Origin: Taiwanofungus camphoratus
Taxonomy: Eukaryota; Basidiomycota; Agaricomycetes; Polyporales; Taiwanofungaceae
Length of the DNA: 64,000 nt
Reading direction: 5' to 3'
NCBI GenBank assembly: GCA_003999685.1
Contig: CP021220.1
Span: forward strand, 744,001 to 808,000
Positions 1-11,119 of the stretch are shown here, piece after piece; position 1 is the first letter of the stretch; each line of letters begins with the position of its first letter. Below the pieces are notes generated by a model. That model was not told the origin of the DNA and did not search any database. It was given only the letters and a program-made list of their open reading frames with translations. The position numbers and the translations under genes were made by a program.

Positions 1-100
1 ATTTCTTCAGCATGGCTTCTGCCAGTTGCAAAGCTGAAAAGGTGTCCAACACTGACTGATGAGTTACACCACGAATGGAGCCACCAGGTTTGGCCGCCAT
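1..100 (-). CDS. N-terminal fragment of an unidentified protein, leaving the left edge
   Basis: Reading leftwards from an ATG at 98-100, the reverse strand is open for 33 codons to the window edge without a stop. The peptide begins MAAKPGGSIRGVTHQSV and continues into a helix-like stretch (LQLAEAMLK), which looks like real protein rather than a random frame. I do not recognise the family from so short a piece. The lack of stops over 33 codons is weak evidence by itself, and the fragment could also be a first exon. Transcription would run out of the window. Confidence 0.4.
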   Translation of the reverse strand, partial: MAAKPGGSIRGVTHQSVLDTFSALQLAEAMLKK

Positions 101-917
101 TGTCACTTAGTGGAAAATTCTGTGCCGTCGTGATTGAGTATAATTTCGCTTTCTTACAATTAGACCACCTACCGTATGAAATTTGAGAATTGTTGATGTG
201 GATGTTCACTGTGCACAAGTTACGCTGGAAACTACGAAAGGACGAAGGACTAGTTTGTATGAAGTCAAGATACAGATCACGTGCTTGTGGCCAACGCGCG
301 ATCACATTTCTCTTCAGCTTTACAGTGCGGCAATGGACTCTGCACACTTACTTGGATGCCTTTTCTCAGGAAACCATCCACTTTTCGCGCGCGCACTTCA
401 CATATGCACTTCATTCTTTTTGAGGTGCTGACAACACAGGGTCAAATGTCATCAGTCCCGATAGGCCCGCCCCGACTGTAGTTAGCCTGTTGCCGCGTAA
501 GCACGCGAAGCTTCTCATCTACTTCGTGCCATATTCTCAGAATGCTCTTCTGGGGCTAGGTTCAGACGCTAATTGAGTACGATCCTTGTAACGCACGGGG
601 TTGTCATAGCGTCCGAAGCCGAGAGTCAGTCGCCGCGGGAAATTCGAGAGCTGTCTAACAGACGTTTTTGAAATGGCCCGCGGCGGAAGGGATCCATTGG
701 CATATCCTTCCCATCCGCGTAAAATGGATGAGCTTACCCAGTGGATAACGGAGACATGTCAGCCGGTCTAGTATCCGACTCCGACATGCGAAGACGTCAA
801 AAGCTTCGACTCCCCTCACGAAAAGGCATAAAAGGGCACCCTTCTTCGCTGAAGAAGTCTCATCCTCCATCCTCTTTACCACCATCTTAACGATTACTCG
901 ACAGAGCTGGTCTCATC
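101..917. other. Intergenic region between the left-edge fragment and the GLGI-repeat gene
   Basis: No convincing coding sequence is seen on either strand; the open frames are short and overlap one another in several frames. It should hold the divergent promoters of the two flanking genes. A TATA-like GCATAAAAGGG lies at 826-836, about 80 bp upstream of the next start codon, followed by a CT-rich stretch typical of fungal transcription starts. Confidence 0.5.
826..836 (+). promoter_or_regulatory. TATA-like box of the gene at 918
   Basis: The sequence GCATAAAAGGG sits about 80 bp before the ATG at 918 and is followed by a pyrimidine-rich segment (CTCATCCTCCATCCTC). Position and sequence fit a fungal core promoter. 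There is no transcript evidence, so this is inference. Confidence 0.35.
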
Positions 918-1796
918 ATGACTTCTTACGCTCGCCATTTTACCTCCCGAGCTGGTCTGGGGATATCCATACCACCTTCTCTCTCTTCTTTATCCTCATC
1001 CACTTCCGACCATAGTCTCCCGAGTATATTCTCCGATACCCTCTCTGAGTCGTCCAGTGTACAGACGGACATCACCCCTCCCGCGTCACCCTCTGACGAC
1101 AAAATCCTCTACCCCCGTATACCCCTCATTAAGCCCCAACACATCGCTGAGCTGGTCTCACCCCCAGGGCTCCATCACATCTACCAGACAATGGATACCC
1201 TTTCTCTCCATGACGATGTTACGAATGAAATGAACGACCGGGGCTACGAAGCCGAGTGCGAGGACGACGGGAAAAAGCGGCGGCGGCGTAAGCGCAAATT
1301 CACGCGCATCGCACACGCCTCGAGGGCCATGCAGCCCGCCGCCAAAAAGCCGAAAAAGCCCCAATCACACACTGCGCTCGGGCTGGGGCTCCCGAGCATC
1401 ATACCCCCGTCGGCGAACCGCCGGACCGCCTGCATCGGCCTGGGCATCGACCTGCCCACTTCATTCCCGCACGAACCTGACCTGATCCCTACCGACATCG
1501 ACGACTCGCCGTCCCCGCTATTCCTCGGGTCGCCGCACTTATTGCGCCCGTTTCCGAACCAACATCATTGGCGAGCGCCGTGCACACCTCTGTCCCCTCC
1601 GTGGGCTAAACCTCCTCCTGTGCAACAACACCCTCCCCGGCAGCCCTTTGCTTCTATCGGGCTCGGGCTCGGAATTAATCTACCGATCGCGATCTCACCT
1701 GCGCCAGTTGCGGAACTGCGGGCGCACGAGACCGATCAAAATCCGTATTTCAGCGACGTCGACATTATCACATACCTCGTCACACCCACGCCCTAA
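918..1796 (+). CDS. Single-exon disordered nuclear-looking protein with repeated GLGI motifs
   Basis: An intronless 292-residue frame with coding-like composition. I do not recognise a family. It is rich in Ser, Pro and Thr and looks largely disordered. Residues ~116-140 hold dense basic clusters (KKRRRRKRKF, then AAKKPKKP) that look like a nuclear localisation signal. A short hydrophobic motif occurs four times: GLGISIPPS near the N-terminus, LGLGLPSIIPPS, IGLGIDLPTS, and IGLGLGINLP near the C-terminus. The spacing and recurrence suggest short linear binding motifs. The first ATG after the TATA-like box was taken as the start; it is preceded by a good CATC context. The function is unknown; a regulatory or scaffold role is only a guess. 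Confidence 0.75.
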   Translation: MTSYARHFTSRAGLGISIPPSLSSLSSSTSDHSLPSIFSDTLSESSSVQTDITPPASPSDDKILYPRIPLIKPQHIAELVSPPGLHHIYQTMDTLSLHDDVTNEMNDRGYEAECEDDGKKRRRRKRKFTRIAHASRAMQPAAKKPKKPQSHTALGLGLPSIIPPSANRRTACIGLGIDLPTSFPHEPDLIPTDIDDSPSPLFLGSPHLLRPFPNQHHWRAPCTPLSPPWAKPPPVQQHPPRQPFASIGLGLGINLPIAISPAPVAELRAHETDQNPYFSDVDIITYLVTPTP

Positions 1797-3778
1797 AAAT
1801 GCTTGCCGCTTGCAAGCTAAAAAATGTCAACCAAACAGACTTCATTCTCGTGCTCATCATCCCTTCTTTGAAACGCATCTCATTCTGTACAGTCATCATT
1901 CATCTTGCATTCACGGGTTTTTTTCTTACATAAATGGACTGGTCCTGCGCATCACATCTGCATTTGCATTATCATGATTCATTTCTGGATAGACGGACTT
2001 CATTTTGCATAGACAGACTTCACATCTGCTGAACATATTCCATTGGACTACGGACTTGGGCATTAATGGGCTCTGCATGACTTACACGGACTCAACATAT
2101 TTATATGATCACCATGCATCGGTGGACTCCAATAGGTACCACCTACATGAACTCGACATCGAGCATGTTTTAGTTTAGACGAACTGACTTCGCATGTGCA
2201 TTACCGGATACCACCAAATACATATACCACTTTCCACCAATGCTATAGCGTGTGAGAACCGAAACGTCCGACGAAATCCATCTATACGTACCTTGAGAGT
2301 TTCCATTCACTTAAACGCTGGCAGTACAGCCCAAACCGTGTTTAAGGCTCGAGCGTCAGCCGGAATGGGTGCGAGGACGTCCGATCCGTGGATATCCGGA
2401 TGGTTGGGAACCAGGCCGATCGGGACCAGATCACCGCATCATCGCGTGGTCCTATTGATTACAGCCAGTCTCAGTGTGTCCTGATGCGGGAGCACCACAT
2501 ATTTGATGTGGTGCAGCGGTGTACTCATGAGAGAATACATGGACACGGGTGATCGTCGCAAGCGCTGGGTGCTGGCGTCTCTGGCGGGCTTCCATTATTC
2601 GTAGGTTCGTGGACGTGGGTCTTTCTCTGACGGTGACGAAATGAGAACACGGAACACATGTGCGTGAGGCTGCTCGTGCTGACCCTTGCACTGAAGGCTG
2701 CTTCCTGAATGCAGTGGGAGACGTGAGGAATCTTCGAGTGCAGAGTGCCGCAATCATTGTTTCATGTCTGTCTACTGGGAGCGAAAGCGGACATGTTATT
2801 CCCCTCTGTACACACGGAGCGAGGGTCGACTGGACACGAGGCCCTCACAGAAATGAAGTCCCAGCATGCAATCGCGATGTGATTGCATCGTATCGAAGAT
2901 ACCGCCGGTGCACCAGGCAGGACTGGCGCTACACGATGATCGGACCGCCGGGCAGAGCTAGCTAAGAAAGCAGAGTCAAAGTATTTGGCAAGCATGCTCG
3001 GACGTCTCAAACGCCTCCGCCACGCCGTCGGCCCCGGAATAAGTGATCAGACTGCCAGTGGAGGGTGATCTCCGCAGCAACTGCACGCGACTCGTGAATG
3101 ATCCTGTCAAGCAGTCAGCGAAGATTGGTCTATTGTAGAGAGTGCTCAGAAGGTGGAGTGTGGCCATGATGGAACCAGTTTTAATTTCTTGTGCGCGAGG
3201 TGGCCCGTTGCAGTTGGTTCCATTGAAGAAGACATGGGGGGAAGGCATTTGCATGTAGCCGTCAGTAAATAGTTGGGCTGGCCTCAAGGCTTCCGATGGG
3301 CCCATTTCGGGCGTGCTTCCATGTTCACGGGGAAGTCGAGGTGGCAGGGTTAGTAGAAAGTTTCAATTGAAGGCATGTTCATGGTTATTTATTACCAAAA
3401 AACATAGAACATAGATGCAAGTCGTCCAACTGGGAGAGTCTTGGCGCGAGATAGACGCTCACCGATCGCTGATTGGATGCCCTGGCGACCCCGGACAGTC
3501 TTCGAGGAGCTGATGGCTGTGGAGCATCTGCTACTTATCATAAGTACCACTGACCGTTATACCGCACACGCCCTCCTCTTCATCCTGACTTTCGACGCAC
3601 CCGCTTGCGCCCTACTCTCATTTGTTTTCTCTTCGAAATACACGTTTGTTTACTTCTGACGACTTGTTACGTACCTTTGCTCCATATTTTGGCTCCATTG
3701 GTCGAGATCGCAACTTCGACTGACGGCTGGCCTCACTCGCTACGTATAACTTTTGACACCGACGCATACCAAGCAAGA
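1797..3778. other. Gene-free stretch before the CaMK-type kinase
   Basis: About 2 kb without a supported gene. The first ~400 bp are T/A-rich with loosely repeated GGACTT/CAT words (for example around 1980-2110) and are probably 3' untranslated sequence of the upstream gene. The rest has only short conflicting frames. The final few hundred bases are pyrimidine-rich and should carry the promoter and leader of the kinase gene. No tRNA, TIR or other repeat was recognised. Confidence 0.45.
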
Positions 3779-6462
3779 TGCCAGCTATATCACTCAAGGA
3801 GTCGCTGCTCCCGCAGCCGCCGTCCTTCCACAAGAAGAAGCACTACGAAATGCACAAGGTCCTGGGCACGGGCTCCTTTGGCAAGGTCGTGGTGCGTCTG
3901 CTAGACTTGCGCACACCATCGGAGGCGCACGGCTGATCTTTGTCGTACATTTATTTGCCTCCCTGACTCGTCCCTGTTCTCGACAATGCTACCGGAACCG
4001 CTGTGTTGCACCGCCGCCAACGTGCATTGCCCGTGTGACGCGCCCAGCGCGCAACATGGCACGTCCCGCCCGGCCAAGCCATCATCGCAGAGAAGGGCGC
4101 CGCCGCTACGTCCACCGTTGTCCCGACGCCGCCACACTCAAGCCTCATCTCGCGCGCGAGCACCGCGTCGAGCGGCGACTCGTCCTTCCTCTCCGCGTGG
4201 GGTCACACGAACGGCAGGAACGGCGCCGCGTCTGGCGAGGTGACGCTGGACGTCGCGCTGAAGGTGATCCCGAAGAAGAAGGTGAAGGGGAACGAGAGTA
4301 GCGTGTTTGCGGAGATGGAGGTGCTCAAGGGGCTCGACCATCCCAACATCGTGCGTGCATCTGTCTTTATGTGTCCCTATGTCTGTCGGGTTCCCAGTCT
4401 GCTGTCCCGTTCTCGCGTGTCACCTTGCGAGAATCAATGTCAGATTGACATTCCGCTTGGCATCCCTCATTTTATTACTCGCTTCCTCGTCGCGTGACGT
4501 CACAGCCAGGCTTTCTTCCCCATTCAAATAGTTCTCCATTCAAATCCGACGCGTGCGTTTACTGACGCACGTCACGCACGACAGGTCAAATTCTACGAGT
4601 GGTACGAATCCCGCTCAAAATACTACCTCTCCTTCGAGCTCGCAGTCGGCGGCGAGCTTTTTGATCGCATCACCCAGAAGGGTAAATTTACCGAGTCCGA
4701 CGCCGTCGCTGTCCTTCGGTGCGTGAATTTCTCGTCTCCTATTCCATTCCCGCTCGCCGCTGGCAATAGTCTCGAGATAGTCCATCCTGAGCGGGAATTC
4801 TATCCGATTGCTATGGCTAGTGCCTTACTGGTCTGCGATGTCTTTCGCAGTTGGTGATGCAGCGGAGACTGATTATGCAAATTTAGGTCTATTTTGTCCG
4901 GAGTGAAATACTTGCATGACCATGACATTGTTCACCGCGATCTCAAGTGCGTTTCTCTCGCTATGTGCTGCTCGAAGGCATCGCCGGATTACTGACTACT
5001 TTGTGGTAGACCCGAGAACATCCTCTACCGCACCAAAGACCCACATTCCGACATTGTCATTGTCGACTTCGGCATGTGAGTACCTTCAAATTTCTATATT
5101 TACTCGATTGTTCCTCGCATACGGCCGATTTCGTTTCATCATTCCTTCGATATTTCGTCTTGAATTGTCTCACTTTTGTTCATACGCTCGAATCCGGTCC
5201 GTAATGCAGTGCAAAACATCTACATACACCCGAAGAACAACTCCACTCGCTCGCCGGTAGCTTTGGTTATGTCGCACCTGAGGTGCTCAACAAGAAGGGG
5301 CATGGCAAGGCGGTGGACATGTGGTCCACAGGGTAAGGGGTCTAATTGTCCATTGTTTCGTAGCTATTTACATGGACATTTTATTGGCAGGATTATCACG
5401 TACGTCCTGTTATGCGGATACTCGCCGTTCCGCTCGGACGACATGAAGGAGCTCATCCGCGCGACGACCGAGGCCAACATCGAGTTCCACGAGCGGTTCT
5501 GGTTCAACGTCTCTGCTGAAGGTCAGTCGCAAAACATCGCCGCAAGATTGTGGTTCCTGATGTAACCAATCTATGGAATCTTGCGTACAGCGAAGGAGTT
5601 CATCAGGGCACTCCTTAATCCCGATCCCTCAAAACGGCCAACCGCCGCCGAGGCGCTCAAGCACCGGGTCGGTCCTCGCACCAAGCTATTCCGTTCTTCA
5701 TAAATCTGACCTGTGCATCCCCAGTGGCTGACGACCCACGAGCCCTCTACCGAGCACGACCTTGCGGGCCTGCGCACGAACTTCGACCCCCGCGCCCGCT
5801 GGCGCGCCGCGATCAACGGCGCGCGGGCGCTGCACCGCTTCGGCTCGCGCGGCAGCGCGACGAGCAGCGGCGGGTGGCGCTCTGCCGCGAGCTCGGTCGC
5901 GGACAGCGAGGACGAGGAGGACGGGGATGCGAGCACCGCTGAGGGCGACCACAAGGAGAAAGTGAAGGGGAAGGGGAAAGGGAAGGAGCTAGAGAGGGAG
6001 AGCAGGAGGGAGAGCGTGCGGGCGGACGAACCGGGGGAGAACGAGTATGTTACCGTGACGGGCCCGGATGGCGAGGGCGCCTCGGTCTCGCCTGCGCCTG
6101 TGGCGAAGCCCGTGCAGAATGGCACGGGTGCTCCTCCGATGCATATGCAGAAGCCCAGCGACGCGTATGCGCCGCGACTCGCGCAGCTCGTTCAAGACGT
6201 GCCCGCGCAGCCGAAGGCGCGCTCGCCCTCGCGTTCGCCTTCACGCTCACCCTCGCGTTCGCCCTCACGCTCACGCTTGCGTCCATCCGAGACCACTGCG
6301 CCGCGGAACGGCCTCGAGGTGCGGCGGTCGCTGGAGGACGACGAGCTGCCGATGCCCGGGTCGTTTTACATCCCAGCGCGGCAGGCGGGCGGGCTGGAGC
6401 ACCGGCACAACCTCGACGAGGCCCTGGCGAGCTTCTTTAGGAAGATGCGGCTGCGGTCGTAA
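3779..6462 (+). CDS. CaMK-type calcium/calmodulin-dependent serine/threonine protein kinase
   Basis: A multi-exon kinase gene. Exon 1 (3779-3891) encodes [17 protein letters not shown] and the glycine loop GTGSFGKVV. Intron 3892-4047 joins VV to RATWHVPPG. Later exons carry the ATP-binding lysine ([10 protein letters not shown]), LDHPNI, the catalytic loop HRDLK with PEN after the next intron, a DFG motif in VDFGM, the activation segment [11 protein letters not shown], and [19 protein letters not shown]. This is the CaMK group and closely resembles fungal CaMKs that phosphorylate targets in calcium signalling. Two features are unusual. About 50 low-complexity residues, rich in Ser, Thr, Ala and Pro, separate the glycine loop from the lysine. 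The C-terminal tail is long and disordered, with an SPSR repeat (codons around 6220-6290). A canonical calmodulin-binding helix was not pinned down; [16 protein letters not shown] just after the kinase domain is the best candidate. Confidence 0.93.
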
Positions 6463-7330
6463 GCCCGCCAAGGGAAGTAAGGGGAGGAAGAGAAGGGTAG
6501 ACGGGAAGAGGTGGAGAGGGGCGGGCGAGAGATATCCTAATTTATGCACACGACGCGATGACGCCGACGTCGTCTGGCCCGCAGATGTTGTATGGGACTT
6601 TTTCCTGCATGTAGTCCTGGCGATGCTGGTGTTCGTCCCCGGAGACTGTAGACTATCTACGAGCAGTTGCTGTAGTATACTTTCGATGTAATGCACCATC
6701 GTTTCACCAATGATCTCGCAGATCATCATGATTCCTCTTGCAGCCCTTGTCTGAGGATGATCACAAGTTGCAGGTCCATCAAAATTGATGTAGGCGTAGA
6801 CATCTTCAAGCAATTTCACCAAACGACGACTTTTAGATTGCAGAATAACTACAGGATGACAAACAAATGGTGCTTCGACGATATACTATAAAACAAATTA
6901 CGGGGCCTAGGAATGGGGTTGCAACGGTACGCTGTACAGGTGTGAAAGTACGGTGTACAAATGGGTGTGCAATCAATCAATCAAGCAAGAAAGGGTCTCT
7001 GTATATGCCTGTAGGTAAAAACGGAAAGCGAGAAGAGCGAGACGAGGTTATGCGGATGTGCAAAATACAATGCGCGATGGATGGTAATATACTCGAGTGC
7101 CCGGGCAGATGAACCCCAAATAAACGATAGTACTTATGGTGTAGGTCGGGTTGATAATGAACAGAAGGGACCGGCAGTGGGCCAAACCAGCATAGACAGG
7201 GCAGCATAGGTATAATTCCGCCATGAGACAGAATGCGTGGGTTATGACTTATTAATGCGATGCTTGCGTGAAAGAGCGACTAGAGTTGTCCATAACTTTA
7301 TTTTTTAGAGATCGCAAGCGGGAAGCAGAT
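6463..7330. other. Convergent 3' regions of the CaMK and PUF genes
   Basis: No coding sequence is supported. The segment lies between two genes that converge on it, so it should be their 3' untranslated regions and polyadenylation sites; it is A/T-rich from about 6820 onward. The short frames present are not protein-like. Confidence 0.5.
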
Positions 7331-10300
7331 TCACATCCCATAGCCAAAGGTTCGCTGGTAAGGATCCGTGACGCCAATGGTGGGGAACGAGTTCACACCC
7401 CCGTACGAGGAGACAGCAGAGAACGAACCCGCATGCGAGTGGGGAGGCGTCAAACCCGGACTATGACTGGAACCCTGCATCACGTAGCTGTCGATACTGT
7501 GAGGCTGCATAGAGTGCAGTGGAGCTCCGTGAAGATGGCTTTGGCCAAGAGAACCTTGCGCTTGTAAACCATGACTGCCCTGCAGAGAGTACAGACCATT
7601 CGGAGCGGTGTACGCCTCTGCAAGCGCGCTTGCTTGATGCATTTGGTGCGACATATGGCGACCAGCTGGGCCCATGCCTATACCCTGATTGCCGAGTGTC
7701 ATGAGCTGCGGGTTATGGTGATAGCTGCCACCATAGCCGTCCATGTGTTCGCGTTGCAACTTGTTCTGTATACGCTTGCCATACGGAGTGTTCCGAATCA
7801 AAGGAAGAACGGGCCGAATGCCTTCTACGAGAAGAGCCCGCTGACTGGGCTCCGCATAATCCAAGGCAGTCTGTGGGGAAGGTTAAGCTTCGAGGGTTAT
7901 AAAGATGCATATTACGTGTAACTGACCTGAACGCAGTAATTGCCATATGAGTCTCGCAGAAGCTTCTCAAGTCGGGTGCGATTCAGCAGCTCCCCAATCA
8001 ACATCTTGCGCGTATTGTGCTCGGCGACACGGATGCACTAAAACCAAGAATCACATAAGATGGCACAAAACACAGAAAAAAATAACATACCTTCTCAATA
8101 ACATTGGAACTGAACTTCTGGACTGACAGAGCGCATACATTTCCGGTAAATTGTCGGATGACCGCATCACTGAAACGGTTATCGTTCAGGTCCAGAATGT
8201 ATTGCACCACCTTGTATGAAACAAAATGAATTAAAAATACACATTGCAGATAACACGAGCATAGGACTCACGTAGTTGCCGTAAGGATCTTGCACAAGGG
8301 TCAGCGCGTTGTACGTGATCTCATTGACAAGCTGGATACGCTGATGCTCGGACGCGTGATCAATGCAGCGTTGCAAAACGCAGCAACCATGACGATGAGT
8401 CGCAACTTCAACGCAATTAGCAGCCACCGCATTATAAATGAACTGCGGGGTAAACGTGCATCACGTTAGTAATGACGAGGGCCCGGATTAGAAGCGACAC
8501 ACCTGATTGTCATCCGGCACCAACTTGTTCAAGCACTTCTGAATTACATGGTTCCCGTTGAGATCCTTGATAAGCACTACAACGTGAAGGCTCAGTGCAA
8601 GGATTATGGAATGGATCTGAGCATTGTATTTGAGGTCAGCCTGGACTCGTCTCGTAAGTGATATAGATGGAGACAACTGGGGCCAGACTTGCCTGTCTGC
8701 GTGTCGACAGGAAGTCAATCATCTTTTGCACAGCGCGGGTTCCGTGCATGTTGAGCGAAATGTTGACTAAATCTTGCGCAACAGACTCGCAAATCACGTT
8801 GCGTTGCTCGTCCGTAGAGTACTCCAGTAGCTTCTGGCAAAGATAGTTGCCGAAAGGATCTACGTATCCTTATGAGGACCAGGAATACATCCTGTATCTC
8901 ACTTTCGACTACTCACCGGTCATGAGATCAGCGAAATGACCGAAGGTCTCGCGGAAGATCATGTCACGATGTTCAGGAACACCTTCCTCCAGCTTTTTCT
9001 GGAGGTAGCGGCACCCATGCTGGTCCTTGCAGAGAGTAGGAATCTCGCCCTGCAAGTCTTCTAGCCGCGTGCCAGCGAATCTGTTGACTGCGGAAACGTC
9101 AACGAGTGACCACAAGAAGGTCTGAAAAGTATCACATACACTCCCGGTCAACATCGCCACGCTTGTGCTTGGGACCGTGCAAGCCGTTCATCTTCCCATC
9201 CGCACCGTTGGCTCTGCCATTGATACCCAGCCCATACCTCGAACCGTGGTGATGATACAGCGCCGTAGAACCTGTGCCCGCATTCACGTGGTTTCCACGA
9301 CCATTGGCGTCAAAGCCGTACGAGTTGTATCGGCCGTTCTCCAGGCCGCCATTAAGCCCGTATACAGGATCTACACCATACTGTTGCTGTAGACAGTGAG
9401 ACAGCGTTAACGGTAAGAACAAGTTGAGGCTAAGAAGTATCTACCTGGAGACTATCGTCCATGCCTGACTGGATCGAGTTGAACGTCAACGGGCTGCTGT
9501 CGTACGAACCGGTCGAAGGCATCCTCGACAACGAGGGGTTCAACTCATGCTCGTCGTTCAACTGGCGCGACCCCTGCCCACCCAATATCCCATTCAGGCT
9601 CTCGCCAGAGAGCGGCGTACCCGGTGCCTTCGAAAGGTGCGAAGCAGAGTTGGGCGCACCCGGGAGAGGCGTGGCAGGTACCGATCGTGCGGTCGTAATC
9701 GACAAACCGTCAGGGAGAGCGAGAGGTGAACCACGACGGGAGGAGAGCCCCTGTCCGAGTCCCTGTGGCACCTGCTGAAGCAGTGGTGTGGCAGTTCCTG
9801 AAACGGTGCCCGCCACTTTGCCGTTGGGGACAAGATCGCTACCAAGGCCTGGGGAGAGGCTCATGGTGGGATTAGTCACGGTGCGGCGCTCACCGCGCGC
9901 ACCATATCCATCAGGACCGCGAGTGCTGCCATTGAACTGGGGCCACTCAGACGGATTCTCCCGGAATTCGCGTGTGCTACTTACAAAGGAAGCGCGAGGA
10001 GGTGTCTGCGATAGCGGGGCCAGGTCCAACGCTGCCGACGAAGTAGACAACTGCTAGCGCATGAACAACTGTGCGACAACGTGCGCATAGTGGGTGAGAC
10101 ACACCTTGTTCGAGTAAGCGTTCGAGAACTTGTCCTCGTCGGACGTCGGCAGGTTACGCATTGCATCTGGCGCATCAGATGAGTAAGATGATTGCCGAAC
10201 CGAACTGATTGACGTACTATGCATCTCCTGATCCAGCTGCTCATCAAGCATCATGCCCGCGTTGAAGGCATTGCCATAGTGCTGTCCATTAGGCACACCG

Positions 10301-11119
10301 TATCGCTCGTTCCCAGAGCGTAGTATCGACTGCGGAACCGTTCCCGGTGGAATAGAGAAACGTTCGCGTTCGGCTCTCTCTCCAGCCAACGAGAGCCCCT
10401 GCAAATGACCGGCGAGTTCTTCGTCGTGCTCGCTGGCCGACGTACGCCGGCTAGCAGGCATGCTTTTCGCACCCGGACGGGCGAAGCTCTGGTGGCCAGC
10501 GTTGTCCGAATGCATTTCCGGCGAGTGGTTGACCGACGGTGCATACGTCACCGACTTGCGCTTGTCTGAGACTGCAGACCCGACAGCCTTCGACAGGACA
10601 TCCGCGTCCATAGAAGACGAGGACAGACCTGAGCCCATGCCAGAGGAGACCTCATCGCTGAGCACCGCGTTCACGCGCGGAGGCGTGGTGGGCGCCGAGA
10701 CGGCGAGATGCTGCAAGCTTCCCGCACTGAGGTCGGTCGGGATGTTAAGCAGCTCCCGGGCCTGCTGCTGCTCGAGGGCGCGCATTTGATCCTCAAACAT
10801 TTTACGCTGCATAGCACGTTGCCTCTCGTGCTCCATACGCTTGAGTGTACGCTGCATCACCAGCACCGATCAGCTTTCAATTAGACCGCACGCTGCGTCT
10901 ACGAGGACAACACCCACAGCCGATATATCCGGTATATTACTGCCGTATCTTGCGGCCTGAACAAGCGCACAGGGGTTAGAATCGAAACCGAAGACATGGA
11001 AACATAGCAAGACTCGCCGAGTCCGCAAGATCGAGGAAAGCAGGCGGACTCTGCTTCCTGTCGTCGGAAGACTGACGACTTTCGGCAGGAGAAGTAGAAG
11101 ATTCCAAAGTAGTACTCAT
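7331..11119 (-). CDS. Pumilio/PUF-family RNA-binding protein
   Basis: PUF proteins bind 3' untranslated regions of mRNAs and control their decay or translation. Reading right to left, the N-terminal half is disordered (Ser/Gly/Pro-rich, with a Q-rich coiled stretch RALEQQQARELL at ~10790). The C-terminal half is a complete-looking Pumilio homology domain spread over about seven exons between 9160 and 7800. Repeat signatures visible include CKDQHGCRYLQKKL, DPFGNYLCQKLLEY, NMHGTRAVQKMI, DLNGNHVIQKCL, HRHGCCVLQRCI, DPYGNYV, KFSSNVIEK and DSYGNYCVQ. The tail ends YQRTFGYGM. The start is uncertain. An in-frame ATG lies at 10857 (MQRTLKRMEHERQ), but a reverse-strand reading from 11119 (MSTTLESSTSPAESRQ...FLDLADSAS) looks like a genuine first exon. 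The splice between them was not resolved. Confidence 0.9.

Noticed and set aside
2976-3305. A 109-codon reverse-strand frame
   Set aside because: No recognisable domain, no neighbouring exons in phase, and composition like surrounding non-coding sequence.
5571-6125. A 184-codon reverse-strand frame across the CaMK tail
   Set aside because: It is the antisense of GC-rich low-complexity coding sequence; the forward strand carries the continuous kinase protein.
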